Source: Pseudomonas shahriarae (GTDB lineage Bacteria; Pseudomonadota; Gammaproteobacteria; Pseudomonadales; Pseudomonadaceae). From it: a DNA stretch of 64,000 nucleotides. Under the pieces are notes generated by a model. It was not told the DNA's origin. It searched no databases and saw only the letters and a list, made by a program, of their open reading frames with translations. Location: positions 992,001 through 1,056,000 of the forward strand of contig NZ_CP077085.1 in assembly GCF_014268455.2 (NCBI RefSeq), given 5' to 3'. The first letter of the stretch is position 1; every line of letters starts with the position of its first letter. A program made the translations under genes and the position numbers. Positions 1 to 9,297 of the stretch are shown here, one piece after another.

Positions 1-31
1 TATGAGCCTCATCCTGTAACCCGGAGACCCC

Positions 32-892
32 ATGGACATCCTCTACCAGATCCGCGCCCGCCAGGATTCCTTCAGCGCTGGCGAAGGGCGTATCGCCCGG
101 CTGATGCTCGATGATGTGGGTTTTGCCGCATCCGCCAGCCTGGAAGAGTTGTCCCAGCGGGCCGAGGTCAGCACCGCGACCTTGTCGCGATTTGCCCGCA
201 GCGTCGGCTGCCGTGATTTGCGCGACCTGCGCCTGCAACTGGCCCAGGCCAGCGGTGTGGGCAGTCGCTTCCTCGACCCGGCGGGGTTGCCCGAGCAGTC
301 GGCGTTTCATCGGCAGATCCTCGGCGATATCGAAGGGACGCTGCGCCAGCACCTGTCCGGCTTCAATCAGGCTGGTTTTGTCGATGCGGTGAACCTGCTG
401 GGCAAGGCGCGGATGATCCACGCCTTTGGCATGGGCGGCCCCTCGAGCCTGTGCAGTGAAGAGTTGCAAGTGCGTCTGGTGCGCCTGGGCTATTCGATTG
501 CTGCCTGCCGCGATCCGGTGATGATGCGGGTCACGGCCGCCACATTGAGTGCCGAGCACGCCCTGATTGTCTGCTCCCTGACCGGCCTCACACCCGAGCT
601 GCTGGGCGTGGTGGAACTGGCCCGCAACTATGGCGCACGGATTGTCGCCATCACCCTGGCCGACTCGCCGCTGGCACAGTTGGCCGACGTGCTGCTGCCG
701 CTGCAACCGGCCGAAACCAGTTTTATCTACAAACCCACGGCGGCGCGCTACGGCATGCTGCTGGCCATTGATTTGCTCGCCACTGAACTGGCCCTGGCCA
801 TGCCGGACGACAACCAGGAGCGCCTGCGCCGGATCAAGCTGGCCCTGGACGACTATCGCGGCGGCCCTGACAGCCTGCCGCTTGGAGATTGA
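32..892 (+). CDS. MurR/RpiR-family transcriptional regulator (HTH + SIS domain)
   Basis: A 286-residue regulator. Residues about 1-75 form the HTH_6/RpiR DNA-binding domain (ELSQRAEVSTATLSRFARSVG is the recognition region), and residues about 120-260 form a SIS sugar-isomerase-like domain with the typical GMGGPSS phosphosugar-type loop. RpiR regulators usually sense phosphorylated sugars or amino-sugar-like ligands. GGAG lies six bases before the ATG. The gene is followed after one base by an N-acyl-D-amino-acid deacylase (TGAGATG), so the two are almost certainly co-transcribed and this protein probably controls that operon. The family is clear from sequence; the ligand is inferred only from context. 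Confidence 0.9.
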   Translation: MDILYQIRARQDSFSAGEGRIARLMLDDVGFAASASLEELSQRAEVSTATLSRFARSVGCRDLRDLRLQLAQASGVGSRFLDPAGLPEQSAFHRQILGDIEGTLRQHLSGFNQAGFVDAVNLLGKARMIHAFGMGGPSSLCSEELQVRLVRLGYSIAACRDPVMMRVTAATLSAEHALIVCSLTGLTPELLGVVELARNYGARIVAITLADSPLAQLADVLLPLQPAETSFIYKPTAARYGMLLAIDLLATELALAMPDDNQERLRRIKLALDDYRGGPDSLPLGD

Positions 893-893
893 G

Positions 894-2357
894 ATGAAGT
901 ACCACACGCTGATTCGCCAGGCGCTGATCATTGATGGCAGCAACACGCCGGGGTATCTCGCTGACGTGGGGCTGCGCGCGGGGCGTATCGAGAAGATCGG
1001 CGACTTGTCGGCGGCCCAGGGCGAGCATGAAATCCAAGCCGATGGCCGTGTACTGGCACCGGGTTTTATCGACGTCCACACCCACGATGACACGGTGGTG
1101 ATCCGCCAGCCGCAGATGCTGCCCAAGCTCAGCCAGGGCGTGACCACGGTGATCGTCGGCAACTGCGGCATCAGCGCCTCGCCGGTCAGCTTGCGTGGCG
1201 ATCCGCCAGACCCGATGAACCTGCTGGGCAATGCCGAGGCGTTTGCCTATCCGCGTTTCCTCGATTACCGCGCGGCGGTGGAAAACGCTCACCCGGCCCT
1301 CAACGTCGCGGCATTGATTGGCCATACCGCTTTGCGCAGCAACCATATGGACGACCTGCACCGCACCGCCACCGCCACCGAAATCGCGGCGATGCGCGAG
1401 CAACTGCAGGAAAGCCTCGAAGCGGGCGCCCTCGGCTTGTCCACCGGCCTGGCCTACGCCAGCGCGTTCAACGCCGACACCGACGAAGTGCTGCAATTGA
1501 GTGAAGAACTGACGGCGTTTGGCGCGGTGTACACCACCCATCTGCGCAGTGAATTCGAGCCGGTGCTGGAGGCCATGGACGAGGCGTTTCTGATCGGCCG
1601 CCATGCCCAGGCACCGGTGATTATTTCCCACCTCAAATGTGCCGGCGCCGGCAACTGGGGGCGCAGCCCGCAATTGCTGGCATCCCTGGAGCAGGCGGCG
1701 AAGTCCCATCCGGTGGGCTGCGATTGTTATCCCTATGCCGCCAGCTCCTCGACCCTGGACCTCAAGCAAGTCACCGATGCCTTCCGCATCACCATCACCT
1801 GGTCCACGCCGCACCCGGAAGTGGGCGGGCGTGACTTGCAGGACATCGCCGCCGAGTGGGGTGTATCCCTGCTGGACGCTGCCCGTCGCCTGCAACCGGC
1901 GGGGGCGGTGTACTACGGAATGGATGAGGCCGACGTGCAACGCATCCTCGCCCATCCGCTGTCGATGGTGGGTTCCGATGGCTTGCCGGAAGACCCGTTC
2001 CCCCATCCGCGCTTGTGGGGCGCATTCCCGCGGGTACTTGGACATTTCAGCCGTGACCTGGGACTTTTCCCGCTGCACACAGCTGTACACAAAATGACCG
2101 GCTTGTCGGCCGCGCGCTTTGGCCTGGCCGGGCGCGGGGAAATCCGCGAGGGGCATTGGGCCGACCTGGTGCTGTTCGACCCGTTGCGGGTAAGGGATGT
2201 GGCGGACTTCAAGGACCCGCAACGTGCCGCCGAGGGCATTGATGGGGTGTGGGTCAATGGTGTGTTGAGCTACTGCTACGGGCAGGCGAACGGCCAGCGG
2301 GCGGGGCGCTTCCTGGCGCGCAGTGGTGATTTGCGGCGGGGTTTTGCCCTGGTGTGA
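894..2357 (+). CDS. N-acyl-D-amino-acid deacylase (D-aminoacylase), amidohydrolase superfamily
   Basis: A 487-residue zinc amidohydrolase that should hydrolyse N-acyl-D-amino acids to the free D-amino acid and a carboxylate. Visible landmarks are FIDVHTHDD (metal HxH), VGNCGISASP (the Cys metal ligand characteristic of D-aminoacylases), LIGHTALR, YTTHLRSE, IISHLKCAG and the catalytic Asp in MVGSDGLPEDP. The start was set at the ATG one base after the upstream regulator's stop, which gives MKYHTLIRQ, the usual N-terminal beta strand. The frame is open further upstream, but that part is antisense-like overlap with the regulator. Together with the D-serine genes about 17 kb away it suggests a D-amino acid scavenging capacity. 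Confidence 0.92.
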   Translation: MKYHTLIRQALIIDGSNTPGYLADVGLRAGRIEKIGDLSAAQGEHEIQADGRVLAPGFIDVHTHDDTVVIRQPQMLPKLSQGVTTVIVGNCGISASPVSLRGDPPDPMNLLGNAEAFAYPRFLDYRAAVENAHPALNVAALIGHTALRSNHMDDLHRTATATEIAAMREQLQESLEAGALGLSTGLAYASAFNADTDEVLQLSEELTAFGAVYTTHLRSEFEPVLEAMDEAFLIGRHAQAPVIISHLKCAGAGNWGRSPQLLASLEQAAKSHPVGCDCYPYAASSSTLDLKQVTDAFRITITWSTPHPEVGGRDLQDIAAEWGVSLLDAARRLQPAGAVYYGMDEADVQRILAHPLSMVGSDGLPEDPFPHPRLWGAFPRVLGHFSRDLGLFPLHTAVHKMTGLSAARFGLAGRGEIREGHWADLVLFDPLRVRDVADFKDPQRAAEGIDGVWVNGVLSYCYGQANGQRAGRFLARSGDLRRGFALV

Positions 2358-2464
2358 CAGGCCATGAGGTCTGTCAGATTGTGCTCAATGAGGGCTTACA
2401 AAACGCAGGTTGTGGCTGTGGGAGCGCTATCTAAGATGGACGGGACTTCTTACGGAGAGCCTGT

Positions 2465-2961
2465 ATGCACAATCAATATGATAGCGTCAGTCATTTCGGT
2501 AACCCATCTATCTTCACTGCCTCGGTGCGCGTCGGTGACCATACGGGCGAAGCTAATGTGCCAGCCGCCAACACGCTGGCCACCTTTCCTTTTCCCCGGG
2601 ATACGATCAAAGGCTGGATCCAGGAAAAAGTCTGGAGCCTGACCCATCAATGGATCGACCCTGACAAGGTCTACCTGCATAAATTCTCGTCCGCCAACAG
2701 CACGCACAGCAGTGGCGCGGTGACCGGCTGGGCGCATAGCGGCACGCCCGAGTCCTCCATGACCCTCACCGAGGCGGTCGCCAGCGATTTCTTTTCGGCA
2801 CAGCGCTATGGCACTGCCGGCAAGGCCCAGGCACCCTTGAGCTGATGCGCAAGGAGAATCGCCTGGATGAGTTTGCGCAGAGTGCCTATAAGTTCGATGA
2901 GGTGCATGTGGCCAACGACGATCTGTCGAGTGCGCGGATCACCCGGATTGCCCACGGTTGA
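2465..2961 (+). pseudogene. Frameshifted fragment resembling a large Pseudomonas toxin-like protein
   Basis: A 126-codon reading frame starts at 2465 (MHNQYDSVSH) and stops at 2843-2845. At about 2835 the coding potential moves one frame: the adjacent frame reads TLELMRKENRLDEFAQSAY and continues to TRIAHG with a stop at 2959-2961. This one-base shift suggests a decayed gene. The composition is reminiscent of the large dermonecrotic-toxin-like (DUF6543-type) Pseudomonas proteins, but that family call rests on general resemblance only. There is no credible regulator or partner next to it. It could instead be two small real genes or a sequencing error. Confidence 0.35.
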
Positions 2962-3050
2962 ATCCTGCCTCGACTGGCGTTCACAGCACGCTCGCCTTGG
3001 GGTAGGGTGGTGGCCTGACAACAGGACGTTTTGTGGATTTGGAGAGCCTT

Positions 3051-3419
3051 ATGCAGTTAGGAAAAGTCACCCCCATCCTGCGGATTTTCGACGAGGCCAA
3101 GGCGCTGGAGTTCTACGTCGACTTCCTGGGGTTCAAGGTGGATTGGCAGCATCGGTTCGAAGCGAATTTTCCGTTGTACCTGCAAGTGTCGCTGGGCGAG
3201 TGCGTGCTGCATCTATCCGAGCACCATGGCGACGCCTCGCCGGGCGCGGCGGTGCGGATCCAGGCACCAGGGGTGGATGGGTTCCAGCAGCAATTGCAGG
3301 CCAAGAATTATCGCTTTGCCAAGCCGGGCGTCGAGGAAACACCCTGGGACTCGCGGGAGATGAGCATCAAGGACCCGTTTGGTAATCGGCTGGTGTTTGT
3401 CGAGGAAGGCCAGGCCTGA
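3051..3419 (+). CDS. VOC-superfamily protein (glyoxalase / bleomycin-resistance-like)
   Basis: A 122-residue single-domain protein of the vicinal oxygen chelate fold. It opens with TPILRIFDEAKALEFYVDFLGF, the first beta-alpha-beta unit of the family, and closes with SIKDPFGNRLVFVEE, the typical DPFGN-strand-Glu ending. The ATG at 3051 is preceded by GGAGAG and gives the standard family length. A GTG at 3033 would add six residues and lacks a good ribosome site. Family members include glyoxalase I, dioxygenases and bleomycin-binding proteins. The Gly/Asp-rich middle (SEHHGDASPG) resembles the bleomycin-binding branch. The substrate is not predictable. Confidence 0.85.
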   Translation: MQLGKVTPILRIFDEAKALEFYVDFLGFKVDWQHRFEANFPLYLQVSLGECVLHLSEHHGDASPGAAVRIQAPGVDGFQQQLQAKNYRFAKPGVEETPWDSREMSIKDPFGNRLVFVEEGQA

Positions 3420-3542
3420 TCGACAAATGGCAGGGGCATCAGCCGCTGTTTGTCACACCTCGTGGTGAATGGCCTGCGTGTTTAGCACGTCTGGCGATTC
3501 CTGCGAGACAGCTTCAATGACCGTCAAGGCCTGAGAAGTGGA

Positions 3543-3573
3543 GCCGCCCCGGTTTCGGCCGGGGCGGCTTTTT
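3543..3573 (+). terminator. Rho-independent terminator
   Basis: A perfect 10-bp stem (GCCGCCCCGG at 3543-3552, CCGGGGCGGC at 3559-3568) with a six-base loop is followed by a T run at 3569-3573. The T run lies on the + strand side only, so it terminates rightward transcription coming from the VOC gene or from something in 3420-3542. It sits directly after the stop of the convergent chemoreceptor gene. Confidence 0.85.
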
Positions 3574-3575
3574 GT

Positions 3576-5495
3576 TTACACCCGGAAATGGCTGACCATC
3601 TGCTGCAACTGGCTGCCCAGTCGTGCCAGTTCGACGCTGGACTTGGCGGTCTCGTCGCTGGCCGTTGCGGTCTGCTCCGACACATCACGCACATTGACGA
3701 TGCTGCGGCTGATTTCTTCGGCCACGGCGCTTTGCTGTTCGGCGGCGGCGGCGATCTGTTGGTTCATCGACTGGATGTTCGACACCGTGCGGGTGATGTT
3801 CTCCAGGGAGACGCCGGCCTTGCGGGTCAGTTCGACGCTGCTGTCGGTCAGGCTGCGGCTGTTGTTCATCACCGTGGCCACTTGCTGGGTGCCGTTCTGC
3901 AAACCGGCGACCAGGCCTTCGATTTCTTCGGTGGACTTCTGCGTGCGCTGGGCCAGGCCGCGGACCTCGTCGGCGACCACGGCAAACCCACGGCCGGCTT
4001 CACCGGCACGTGCGGCTTCGATGGCGGCGTTGAGCGCCAGCAGGTTGGTCTGTTCGGCCACGGCCTTGATCACGTCCATCACACTGCCGATCTTGTTGCT
4101 CTCTTGTTGCAGGTGCGCCATGGCGTCGGTGGAACGCGCCACTTCGTCGGCCAGGCGTTCGATCTGGGCGATGGCTTCGGCCACCACCTTGTCGCCTTCG
4201 CGGGCCTGGCCATCGGCGGTGGATGCGGCCTGGGAAGCCTGTTCGGCGTTGCGCGCCACTTCCTGCACGGTGGCGGTCATCTCATGCATCGCGGTGGCCA
4301 CTTGATCGGTCTCGATCTTCTGGCTGTTGACCCCGGCGCTGGTCTGCTCGGTCACGGCCGACAGCTCTTCGGCAGCGCTGGCGATCTGCGTGACGCCGTC
4401 GCGGATACCGGAAATCAGCTCGCGCAAGGTGCTGCCCATGCGCTGGATGCCTTGTTGCAGCACGCCCAGCTCATCGCGACGGGTCACCTGGATGTTGTGG
4501 CTCAGGTCGCCGGAAGCGATGCGCTCGACCACTGCCAGGGTTTCCTGCAGCGGGCGGGTGATCTGCCGGGTGATGACCAGCGCGGCGATAATCCCCACCA
4601 ACAGGGCGAGCACGGTGCTGATCAGTTGCAGGCTGCGAGCCTGGACGCTTTCGGCGTCGCGGCGTTGCAGTTGGATGTTATACAGCGCTTCGCTGTGCGA
4701 CACGATATCGGCGCCCTGCACAGTCATTTCCTGGCGGGCGAGAACGATATTGGCGTTGGCGGCTTTATACGCCTGCAGCGCAGTGCGGTAGGCGCCCAGG
4801 GCATTTTCCAGGGCGGTCAGCTCGGTTTGCTGGGCTTCACCGAACACGTTCTTCAAGCCTTTGAGGCCATTGATCGCCGATTCGATTTGCGCTTCTGCAC
4901 GGGCTTCGGTGTCTGGGTTGACGTTGCCGGTGTAGCCGCGCACTTCATAGCGCGCCACCTGGAACTCTTGCTTGGCGTGGTTGACGGCTTCGTACTGGGC
5001 GAAGCGCTCACTGCTTTCTGGCATCTGCCGCACGCTGCGGTCCAGGGCTGCAATCACCAGGCCGGCGGCGTCGGCGCGCTCGCCCATGGTCTGGCGTGCG
5101 GCGTTACCGTTGCGGTAGGCCTCGCGCATTTTGTTCAGCGACTGCCGGTAGGCGGTGATGGTGTCTTTCTGCTCGTTGAGCAGCTTGAGGTTTTCCGGGC
5201 TCTTGAAGCTGTTGACCAACTGTTGCTGCTGCGCGGCAAAACTGTCGAGGGTGGTCTGCACATTCTGCGCCACGGCTTCGTCGCCGTTGGCGAGCATGTA
5301 CTGCAGGCGCACGATGCGCAGTTTGGTCAGCGATGCATTGAGCTGGGTGATGTCGCTCATCCAGTTGCTGCGGTCGATCAGGCTGCCCAGGCTGGTCCAG
5401 CCGGTGAGTGCGAGGATCGAGGTGAGCACGAGCACCAGGCCAAAGCCCAGGCCCAGTTTCAAGTTGACGCTGATGTTGCCAAACCATGTATTCAT
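3576..5495 (-). CDS. Methyl-accepting chemotaxis protein with helical bimodular (HBM) sensor
   Basis: A 639-residue inner-membrane chemoreceptor. There is an N-terminal membrane helix (about residues 10-30, [20 protein letters not shown]). A roughly 250-residue all-helical periplasmic region has the look of the HBM domain of P. putida McpS, a receptor for TCA-cycle acids. A second membrane helix (about 290-312, [19 protein letters not shown]) leads into a HAMP domain and the signalling domain. The cytoplasmic tip contains [18 protein letters not shown], the CheW/CheA contact hairpin. No C-terminal CheR pentapeptide is present (the end is SHFRV). It is monocistronic and convergent with the VOC gene. 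The ligand is unknown; an organic acid is plausible by domain analogy. Confidence 0.93.
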   Translation of the reverse strand: MNTWFGNISVNLKLGLGFGLVLVLTSILALTGWTSLGSLIDRSNWMSDITQLNASLTKLRIVRLQYMLANGDEAVAQNVQTTLDSFAAQQQQLVNSFKSPENLKLLNEQKDTITAYRQSLNKMREAYRNGNAARQTMGERADAAGLVIAALDRSVRQMPESSERFAQYEAVNHAKQEFQVARYEVRGYTGNVNPDTEARAEAQIESAINGLKGLKNVFGEAQQTELTALENALGAYRTALQAYKAANANIVLARQEMTVQGADIVSHSEALYNIQLQRRDAESVQARSLQLISTVLALLVGIIAALVITRQITRPLQETLAVVERIASGDLSHNIQVTRRDELGVLQQGIQRMGSTLRELISGIRDGVTQIASAAEELSAVTEQTSAGVNSQKIETDQVATAMHEMTATVQEVARNAEQASQAASTADGQAREGDKVVAEAIAQIERLADEVARSTDAMAHLQQESNKIGSVMDVIKAVAEQTNLLALNAAIEAARAGEAGRGFAVVADEVRGLAQRTQKSTEEIEGLVAGLQNGTQQVATVMNNSRSLTDSSVELTRKAGVSLENITRTVSNIQSMNQQIAAAAEQQSAVAEEISRSIVNVRDVSEQTATASDETAKSSVELARLGSQLQQMVSHFRV

Positions 5496-5659
5496 CGAAT
5501 TCCTCCAGGAACAGATTGCGTGTACATCAGTTGCTGGAAGGTCGCCCAGCCGATGGATAGTCTGGGGATATCGGCAGGCAGGGCGAGAGCTGAAACGGTT
5601 TTTTAATCAATGTGGGATTCGTGGATGAGTGGTCACTTTTAAAAAGCGGACTTCCCTTT

Positions 5660-5788
5660 GTGGCGAGCGGGCTTGCCCGCGTTGGGGGGCGTAGCGCCCT
5701 ACCCAGGAGAGGGGACTGCTGCGCAGTCCAACGCGGGCAAGCCCGCTCGCCACAACAAGCCCGCTCGGCACAACAAGCCCGCTCGGCA
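5660..5788. repeat. REP/BIME-like inverted repeat followed by an 18-bp tandem duplication
   Basis: Two perfect 24-bp inverted arms lie at 5660-5683 and 5730-5753; the core is GAGCGGGCTTGCCCGC, the common Pseudomonas REP palindrome. The second arm runs into two identical 18-bp units (CAACAAGCCCGCTCGGCA) at 5753-5770 and 5771-5788, which copy part of the arm with one changed base. The element lies between the chemoreceptor start and the end of the hydrolase gene. A short related inverted repeat is at 62880-62897. Confidence 0.85.
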
Positions 5789-5820
5789 CAACACGGCCGC
5801 TGGTCAGGGGGATAGGGGGA

Positions 5821-7656
5821 TCAGCTTTTGGGCAGGATGCTCAGGACCAGGCACGACGCTGCATCCCGGCTCAGGTGCAGGCGATTGTGCGCGATGCGCG
5901 GATGGCTGGCCTGGCCCTCGTTCTCGCCGCTGTTGGGGTTGACGTCGAAGCGCGGGAAATTGCTACTGGAAATGTCCAAGCGCAGGCGATGGCCCTGTTT
6001 GAACAGATTGCAGGTGGCAAATGGCTCGATGTTCACCTTCACCCGCTCACCGGGTGTCAGCGGTCTGGGCTGCTCCCAATCGTCACGATAGCGGCAGCGG
6101 CGGATGCCGTCGGTGATGTTCATCGCAAAGCCTTCCGGGTAAGCGGCGCTCGGCGGGTAGACATCCACCAGCTTGGCGGTGAAGTCGGTGTCCGGCGCGT
6201 CGCTGTCGATCCACAGCTCGATCTGCACCGTCCCGGCGACGATCAGGTCTTCGCTCAGGGGCGCGGTCTGAAAGCTCAGCACATCGTCGCGCTCGCACAG
6301 GGGGCGATTGTCACCCCGGGTGCCAAAAAAGTCCGGGCGTTCACGCTGGTCGAAGGCGCCGCCGACAAAAATCGGCGCGCCGGATGTCAACGCACCGCCC
6401 ACGGTCGGCACCGGGTTGGCCGGGTCGGCGTAGTAACCCAACACAGCTTCGTCAGCGCTGGGCGCAACCTCGGTCAGTTGCCGTTGCGCATCCAGGTACA
6501 AGGTCAGCGACTGGGTGCCAGGCAGTGGCCATTGCTCGCCCTGCAGCCAGCGACCGCCATGTTGCAGGCGGCCCTGCTCATCCGGCAAACCGCTGCCACC
6601 GCCCATCAAGAACACCTGCACCTGGGCCGGCGGTGGCTGCGTCCCGGGCTTGAGGGATTGCTCGAACCATTGCAGGCGACAACTCAACCAATCCTGCGCC
6701 ACCTGGCCGTCAAACGCGGCCTGGGCACCGAACTCCACATCGCCGCTATGGCTGATATTGCGGTCACCGTGCAACCACGGCCCCATGATCAACCGTTGCG
6801 GCGCGCTGCTGGCGCGGTTGAAGGCGGTGTAGTTGGCCAGGGTCGAGCTGACATAAGCGTCGTACCAACTGGACATGAACAGCACCGGAATATCCGGCAA
6901 GCGCCCGTAGTGACCTTCGGCATAAATTCCCGATTTCTGCCAGTAGGGGCCGAAGGTGCCCTGGGCCCACTGCTCCAGCAGATAGGCTTCGTACTCGGGC
7001 ACATGACGCAACGGCGATTGGCCCGCCTGCCAGGGCATGCGGCGGAACCATTCATGGATGTCTTCGTCTTCCAGCGCCTGGCGCACCTGCGGGTCGGCCA
7101 GGGCGAGCGGGCTTTCTTTGGCCTGGCGAAACGCCCAGGTGGCCTGCTTGAGTTCAAACGCACCGCCCTGGCGAATCCCGCATTGGTAGGCGTTGGCGAA
7201 GCCGCCGCTGTCGAGCACCATGCTGCTCAGGCCCGGCGGGTGCAGGCAGGCCATCGCCAGTTGGGTGTGGGCCGCGTAAGACAGGCCCATGCTGCCGATC
7301 TTGCCGTTGCACCATGGCTGGCGAACGATCCAGGCCAGGGTGTCGAAACCGTCTTCGCCCTCGGCGGTGTACTTGGTGAACACCCCTTCGGAGGCGTAGC
7401 GCCCGCGACAATCCTGGAAGATCGCGACAAACCCCTGGGCGGTAAAACGCGCCGCCATTTGCTCGCGGGAGATGTGCTGGCCGTCGAGCTGTTTTTCCGA
7501 GCGCGACGGTTTGCACTTGTCATAGGGCGTACGTTCGATCACCACCGGATACGGCCCTTCGCCGCCCGCCGGCAGGTAGATATCGGTGGCCAGGTGGATG
7601 CCGTCGCGCATGGCGATCATCTGGTTGTGCAGGGTTTGCATAGGTAAAACACTCAT
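5821..7656 (-). CDS. CocE/NonD-family serine hydrolase (X-Pro dipeptidyl-peptidase S15-like)
   Basis: A 611-residue cytoplasmic hydrolase. The alpha/beta-hydrolase core carries the oxyanion-side YPVVIERTPYDK segment and the nucleophile motif GSMGLSYAAHTQ (Ser in GLSYA, about residue 140). It is followed by a helical cap and a C-terminal jelly-roll domain (LWIDSDAPDTDFTAKLVDVYP), the layout of cocaine esterase and X-Pro dipeptidyl-peptidases. The ATG at 7656 is four bases after the stop of the upstream carrier gene; a second in-frame ATG is at 7641. It is probably co-transcribed with that carrier, so hydrolysis of an imported amide, ester or peptide is likely. The substrate is unknown. Confidence 0.88.
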   Translation of the reverse strand: MSVLPMQTLHNQMIAMRDGIHLATDIYLPAGGEGPYPVVIERTPYDKCKPSRSEKQLDGQHISREQMAARFTAQGFVAIFQDCRGRYASEGVFTKYTAEGEDGFDTLAWIVRQPWCNGKIGSMGLSYAAHTQLAMACLHPPGLSSMVLDSGGFANAYQCGIRQGGAFELKQATWAFRQAKESPLALADPQVRQALEDEDIHEWFRRMPWQAGQSPLRHVPEYEAYLLEQWAQGTFGPYWQKSGIYAEGHYGRLPDIPVLFMSSWYDAYVSSTLANYTAFNRASSAPQRLIMGPWLHGDRNISHSGDVEFGAQAAFDGQVAQDWLSCRLQWFEQSLKPGTQPPPAQVQVFLMGGGSGLPDEQGRLQHGGRWLQGEQWPLPGTQSLTLYLDAQRQLTEVAPSADEAVLGYYADPANPVPTVGGALTSGAPIFVGGAFDQRERPDFFGTRGDNRPLCERDDVLSFQTAPLSEDLIVAGTVQIELWIDSDAPDTDFTAKLVDVYPPSAAYPEGFAMNITDGIRRCRYRDDWEQPRPLTPGERVKVNIEPFATCNLFKQGHRLRLDISSSNFPRFDVNPNSGENEGQASHPRIAHNRLHLSRDAASCLVLSILPKS

Positions 7657-7660
7657 CGAC

Positions 7661-9100
7661 TCAGTATCCGGTTTGCACGGCAATGGCCAGCAGCACCATC
7701 GCCAGTACCGCATAGATCAGGAACAGCGGCAGGATGTAGCGCGCCCATTGGCCCCAGCCGACGTTGGCGGTGGCCAGCAGCACCAGCAGGCCACTGGAGG
7801 TCGGGGTGATCATGTTGGTCAGGCCGTTGCCCATCAAAAAGGCAAACACCGTGGTTTGCGGGCTGACCCCGGACAACTGGCCCAGTGGCCCGAAGATCGG
7901 CATGGTCACCGCGGCCTGGCCGGAGGTGGAGGGGATCAGCACGTCCAGCCCCAGTTGTGCGAAGAACATGCCGTAGGCCGAGACCACCGGCCCGTGGTCG
8001 CCCACCAGGTTGGCCAGGCTGTTGACGATGGTGTCCAGCACCTGGCCGGTGCTGAGGATGATTTCCACGGCGGTCGCCAGGCCGATCAGGACGCCGGCGA
8101 TCAGCACCTTCTTCATCCCATCGACAAACGCGCTGGCAGCAGTGCTCGCGGCCAGGCCGGCGATCACAGCGAAGGCCACGGTCAGCAGCAGGTAGAACGC
8201 CGACAGCTCATGGTATTTCCAGCCCCAGCGGTTCGAGGCATACACCAGGAAGCCGATACCGCCACCCAGCACCAGCAGGTTCAGCAGGTGGCGAATCGGC
8301 AGGGGTTTGCTTTCGAAGGTGATCTGCGCGCTGGCATCAAAGCCGTGCTTGCGAATGCTCCACAGCACAAACGCGATACCCACCAGCAGGAAGGTGCAAT
8401 AGGCCGCGACGCGCATGCTCAAGCCGCTGAAGATCGGCAGGCCGACCATCGGCTGGGCCACGGACAAGGCCACCGGGTTGGAGATGGATGCCAGGTAGCC
8501 GATCTTCACCGAGATGGTGACGATGGCCAGGCCAATCAGGTTCGACAGCCCCAGGCGGTTGGCCATGGCCACCATCAACGGCACGATCAGGATGAATTCC
8601 TTGGCCAACCCCATAAAGGTACTGCCAGCGGAAAACACCAGCATCAGGCTCGGCACCAGCACGTAGATATTGCCTCGTGTCATACCTAGCAGGCGCTCCA
8701 GCCCGGCGTCGATCACCCCGGCCTTGTTCAGCACGCCGAACATGCCGCCGATGAACAGCACCATGAAAATCAGCGCCGCACGCTTTTCGATGCCTTGGGG
8801 AATGGCCATGAAACCTTCCACCAACGATACCGGGCGGGCCGTTGTGTCGCCGGCCTTGCGGGGTTCCAGGGAGAACAGTTGGCTGAAGGAATCCTGCTTT
8901 TCCAGCACCTGATACGAGCCCGGCACCACCAGGCCATTCTGACGCTGGAACTTGCCGGCATTCACCGCGTAGGTGAAGGCGACGGCGAGCAGGACGATAC
9001 TCAGCAGAATGATCGCCGGGTTGATTTGCTTGCGTTGCACGGGTTTGTCTGCGGCCGCCTCGGTGGGCGACGGGGTACGGAGGATCTGCGGTTCGGTCAT
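7661..9100 (-). CDS. YfcC/DcuC-family membrane carrier
   Basis: A 479-residue integral membrane protein with about 11-12 hydrophobic segments, a long N-terminal hydrophilic tail (about 1-27) and one sizeable soluble loop after the first helix. Repeated re-entrant-type motifs, AGSTFMGLAKEF in the first half and LIPSTSGQAAVTMPI and TPTSSGLLVLL in the second, are characteristic of the YfcC/AbgT/DcuC branch of ion-coupled carriers. Members move C4-dicarboxylates, peptides or amino-acid-like compounds. It starts an operon with the hydrolase just downstream and carries a Crc-like motif and LysR-type palindromes upstream. The substrate may be the hydrolase's peptide-like substrate (inference). Confidence 0.85.
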   Translation of the reverse strand: MTEPQILRTPSPTEAAADKPVQRKQINPAIILLSIVLLAVAFTYAVNAGKFQRQNGLVVPGSYQVLEKQDSFSQLFSLEPRKAGDTTARPVSLVEGFMAIPQGIEKRAALIFMVLFIGGMFGVLNKAGVIDAGLERLLGMTRGNIYVLVPSLMLVFSAGSTFMGLAKEFILIVPLMVAMANRLGLSNLIGLAIVTISVKIGYLASISNPVALSVAQPMVGLPIFSGLSMRVAAYCTFLLVGIAFVLWSIRKHGFDASAQITFESKPLPIRHLLNLLVLGGGIGFLVYASNRWGWKYHELSAFYLLLTVAFAVIAGLAASTAASAFVDGMKKVLIAGVLIGLATAVEIILSTGQVLDTIVNSLANLVGDHGPVVSAYGMFFAQLGLDVLIPSTSGQAAVTMPIFGPLGQLSGVSPQTTVFAFLMGNGLTNMITPTSSGLLVLLATANVGWGQWARYILPLFLIYAVLAMVLLAIAVQTGY

Positions 9101-9147
9101 GCTGGCGGCCCCGGCGCGGCCCCCGTCTGAGCGGGGTGCGTGCGCTG

Positions 9148-9155
9148 TTATTGTT
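9148..9155 (-). promoter_or_regulatory. Crc/Hfq-type catabolite activity (CA) motif
   Basis: On the minus strand this reads AACAATAA, matching AAnAAnAA, 48 bases before the carrier start. It lies inside a longer A-rich CACAACAATAACAG stretch. It is rather far from the ribosome site for a direct translational block, so the assignment is tentative. Confidence 0.4.
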
Positions 9156-9205
9156 GTGGGTAGTGACGCTTGGTTGGGCGGACACTAGGGCATCGCGCGC
9201 AGGCC

Positions 9206-9249
9206 CACAACGTTATGCGTGGGGCGGGTTGGGGTATGCGTTTTACGCA
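9206..9249. promoter_or_regulatory. Candidate LysR-type operator upstream of the carrier-hydrolase operon
   Basis: CACAACGTTATGCG at 9206-9219 is the exact reverse complement of CGCATAACGTTGTG at 10251-10264, upstream of the porin. It is followed by a perfect inverted repeat TGCGT-TTT-ACGCA at 9237-9249. The LysR gene lies between the two sites, so the regulator probably binds both and co-controls the carrier-hydrolase operon and the porin. Confidence 0.6.
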
Positions 9250-9297
9250 GCGCTCGGGATACCGAGAGGGGATTCTGGTCTCCGACCGCGCAGAGGG

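Noticed and set aside
2..19. End of an upstream gene (ATGAGCCTCATCCTGTAA)
   Set aside because: Only six codons are visible at the window edge, so no frame or family can be supported.
3588..5606. A 672-codon frame opposite the chemoreceptor
   Set aside because: His/Gly/Leu-rich composition typical of antisense of a high-GC gene; the minus-strand protein has complete TM-HBM-HAMP-signalling domains.
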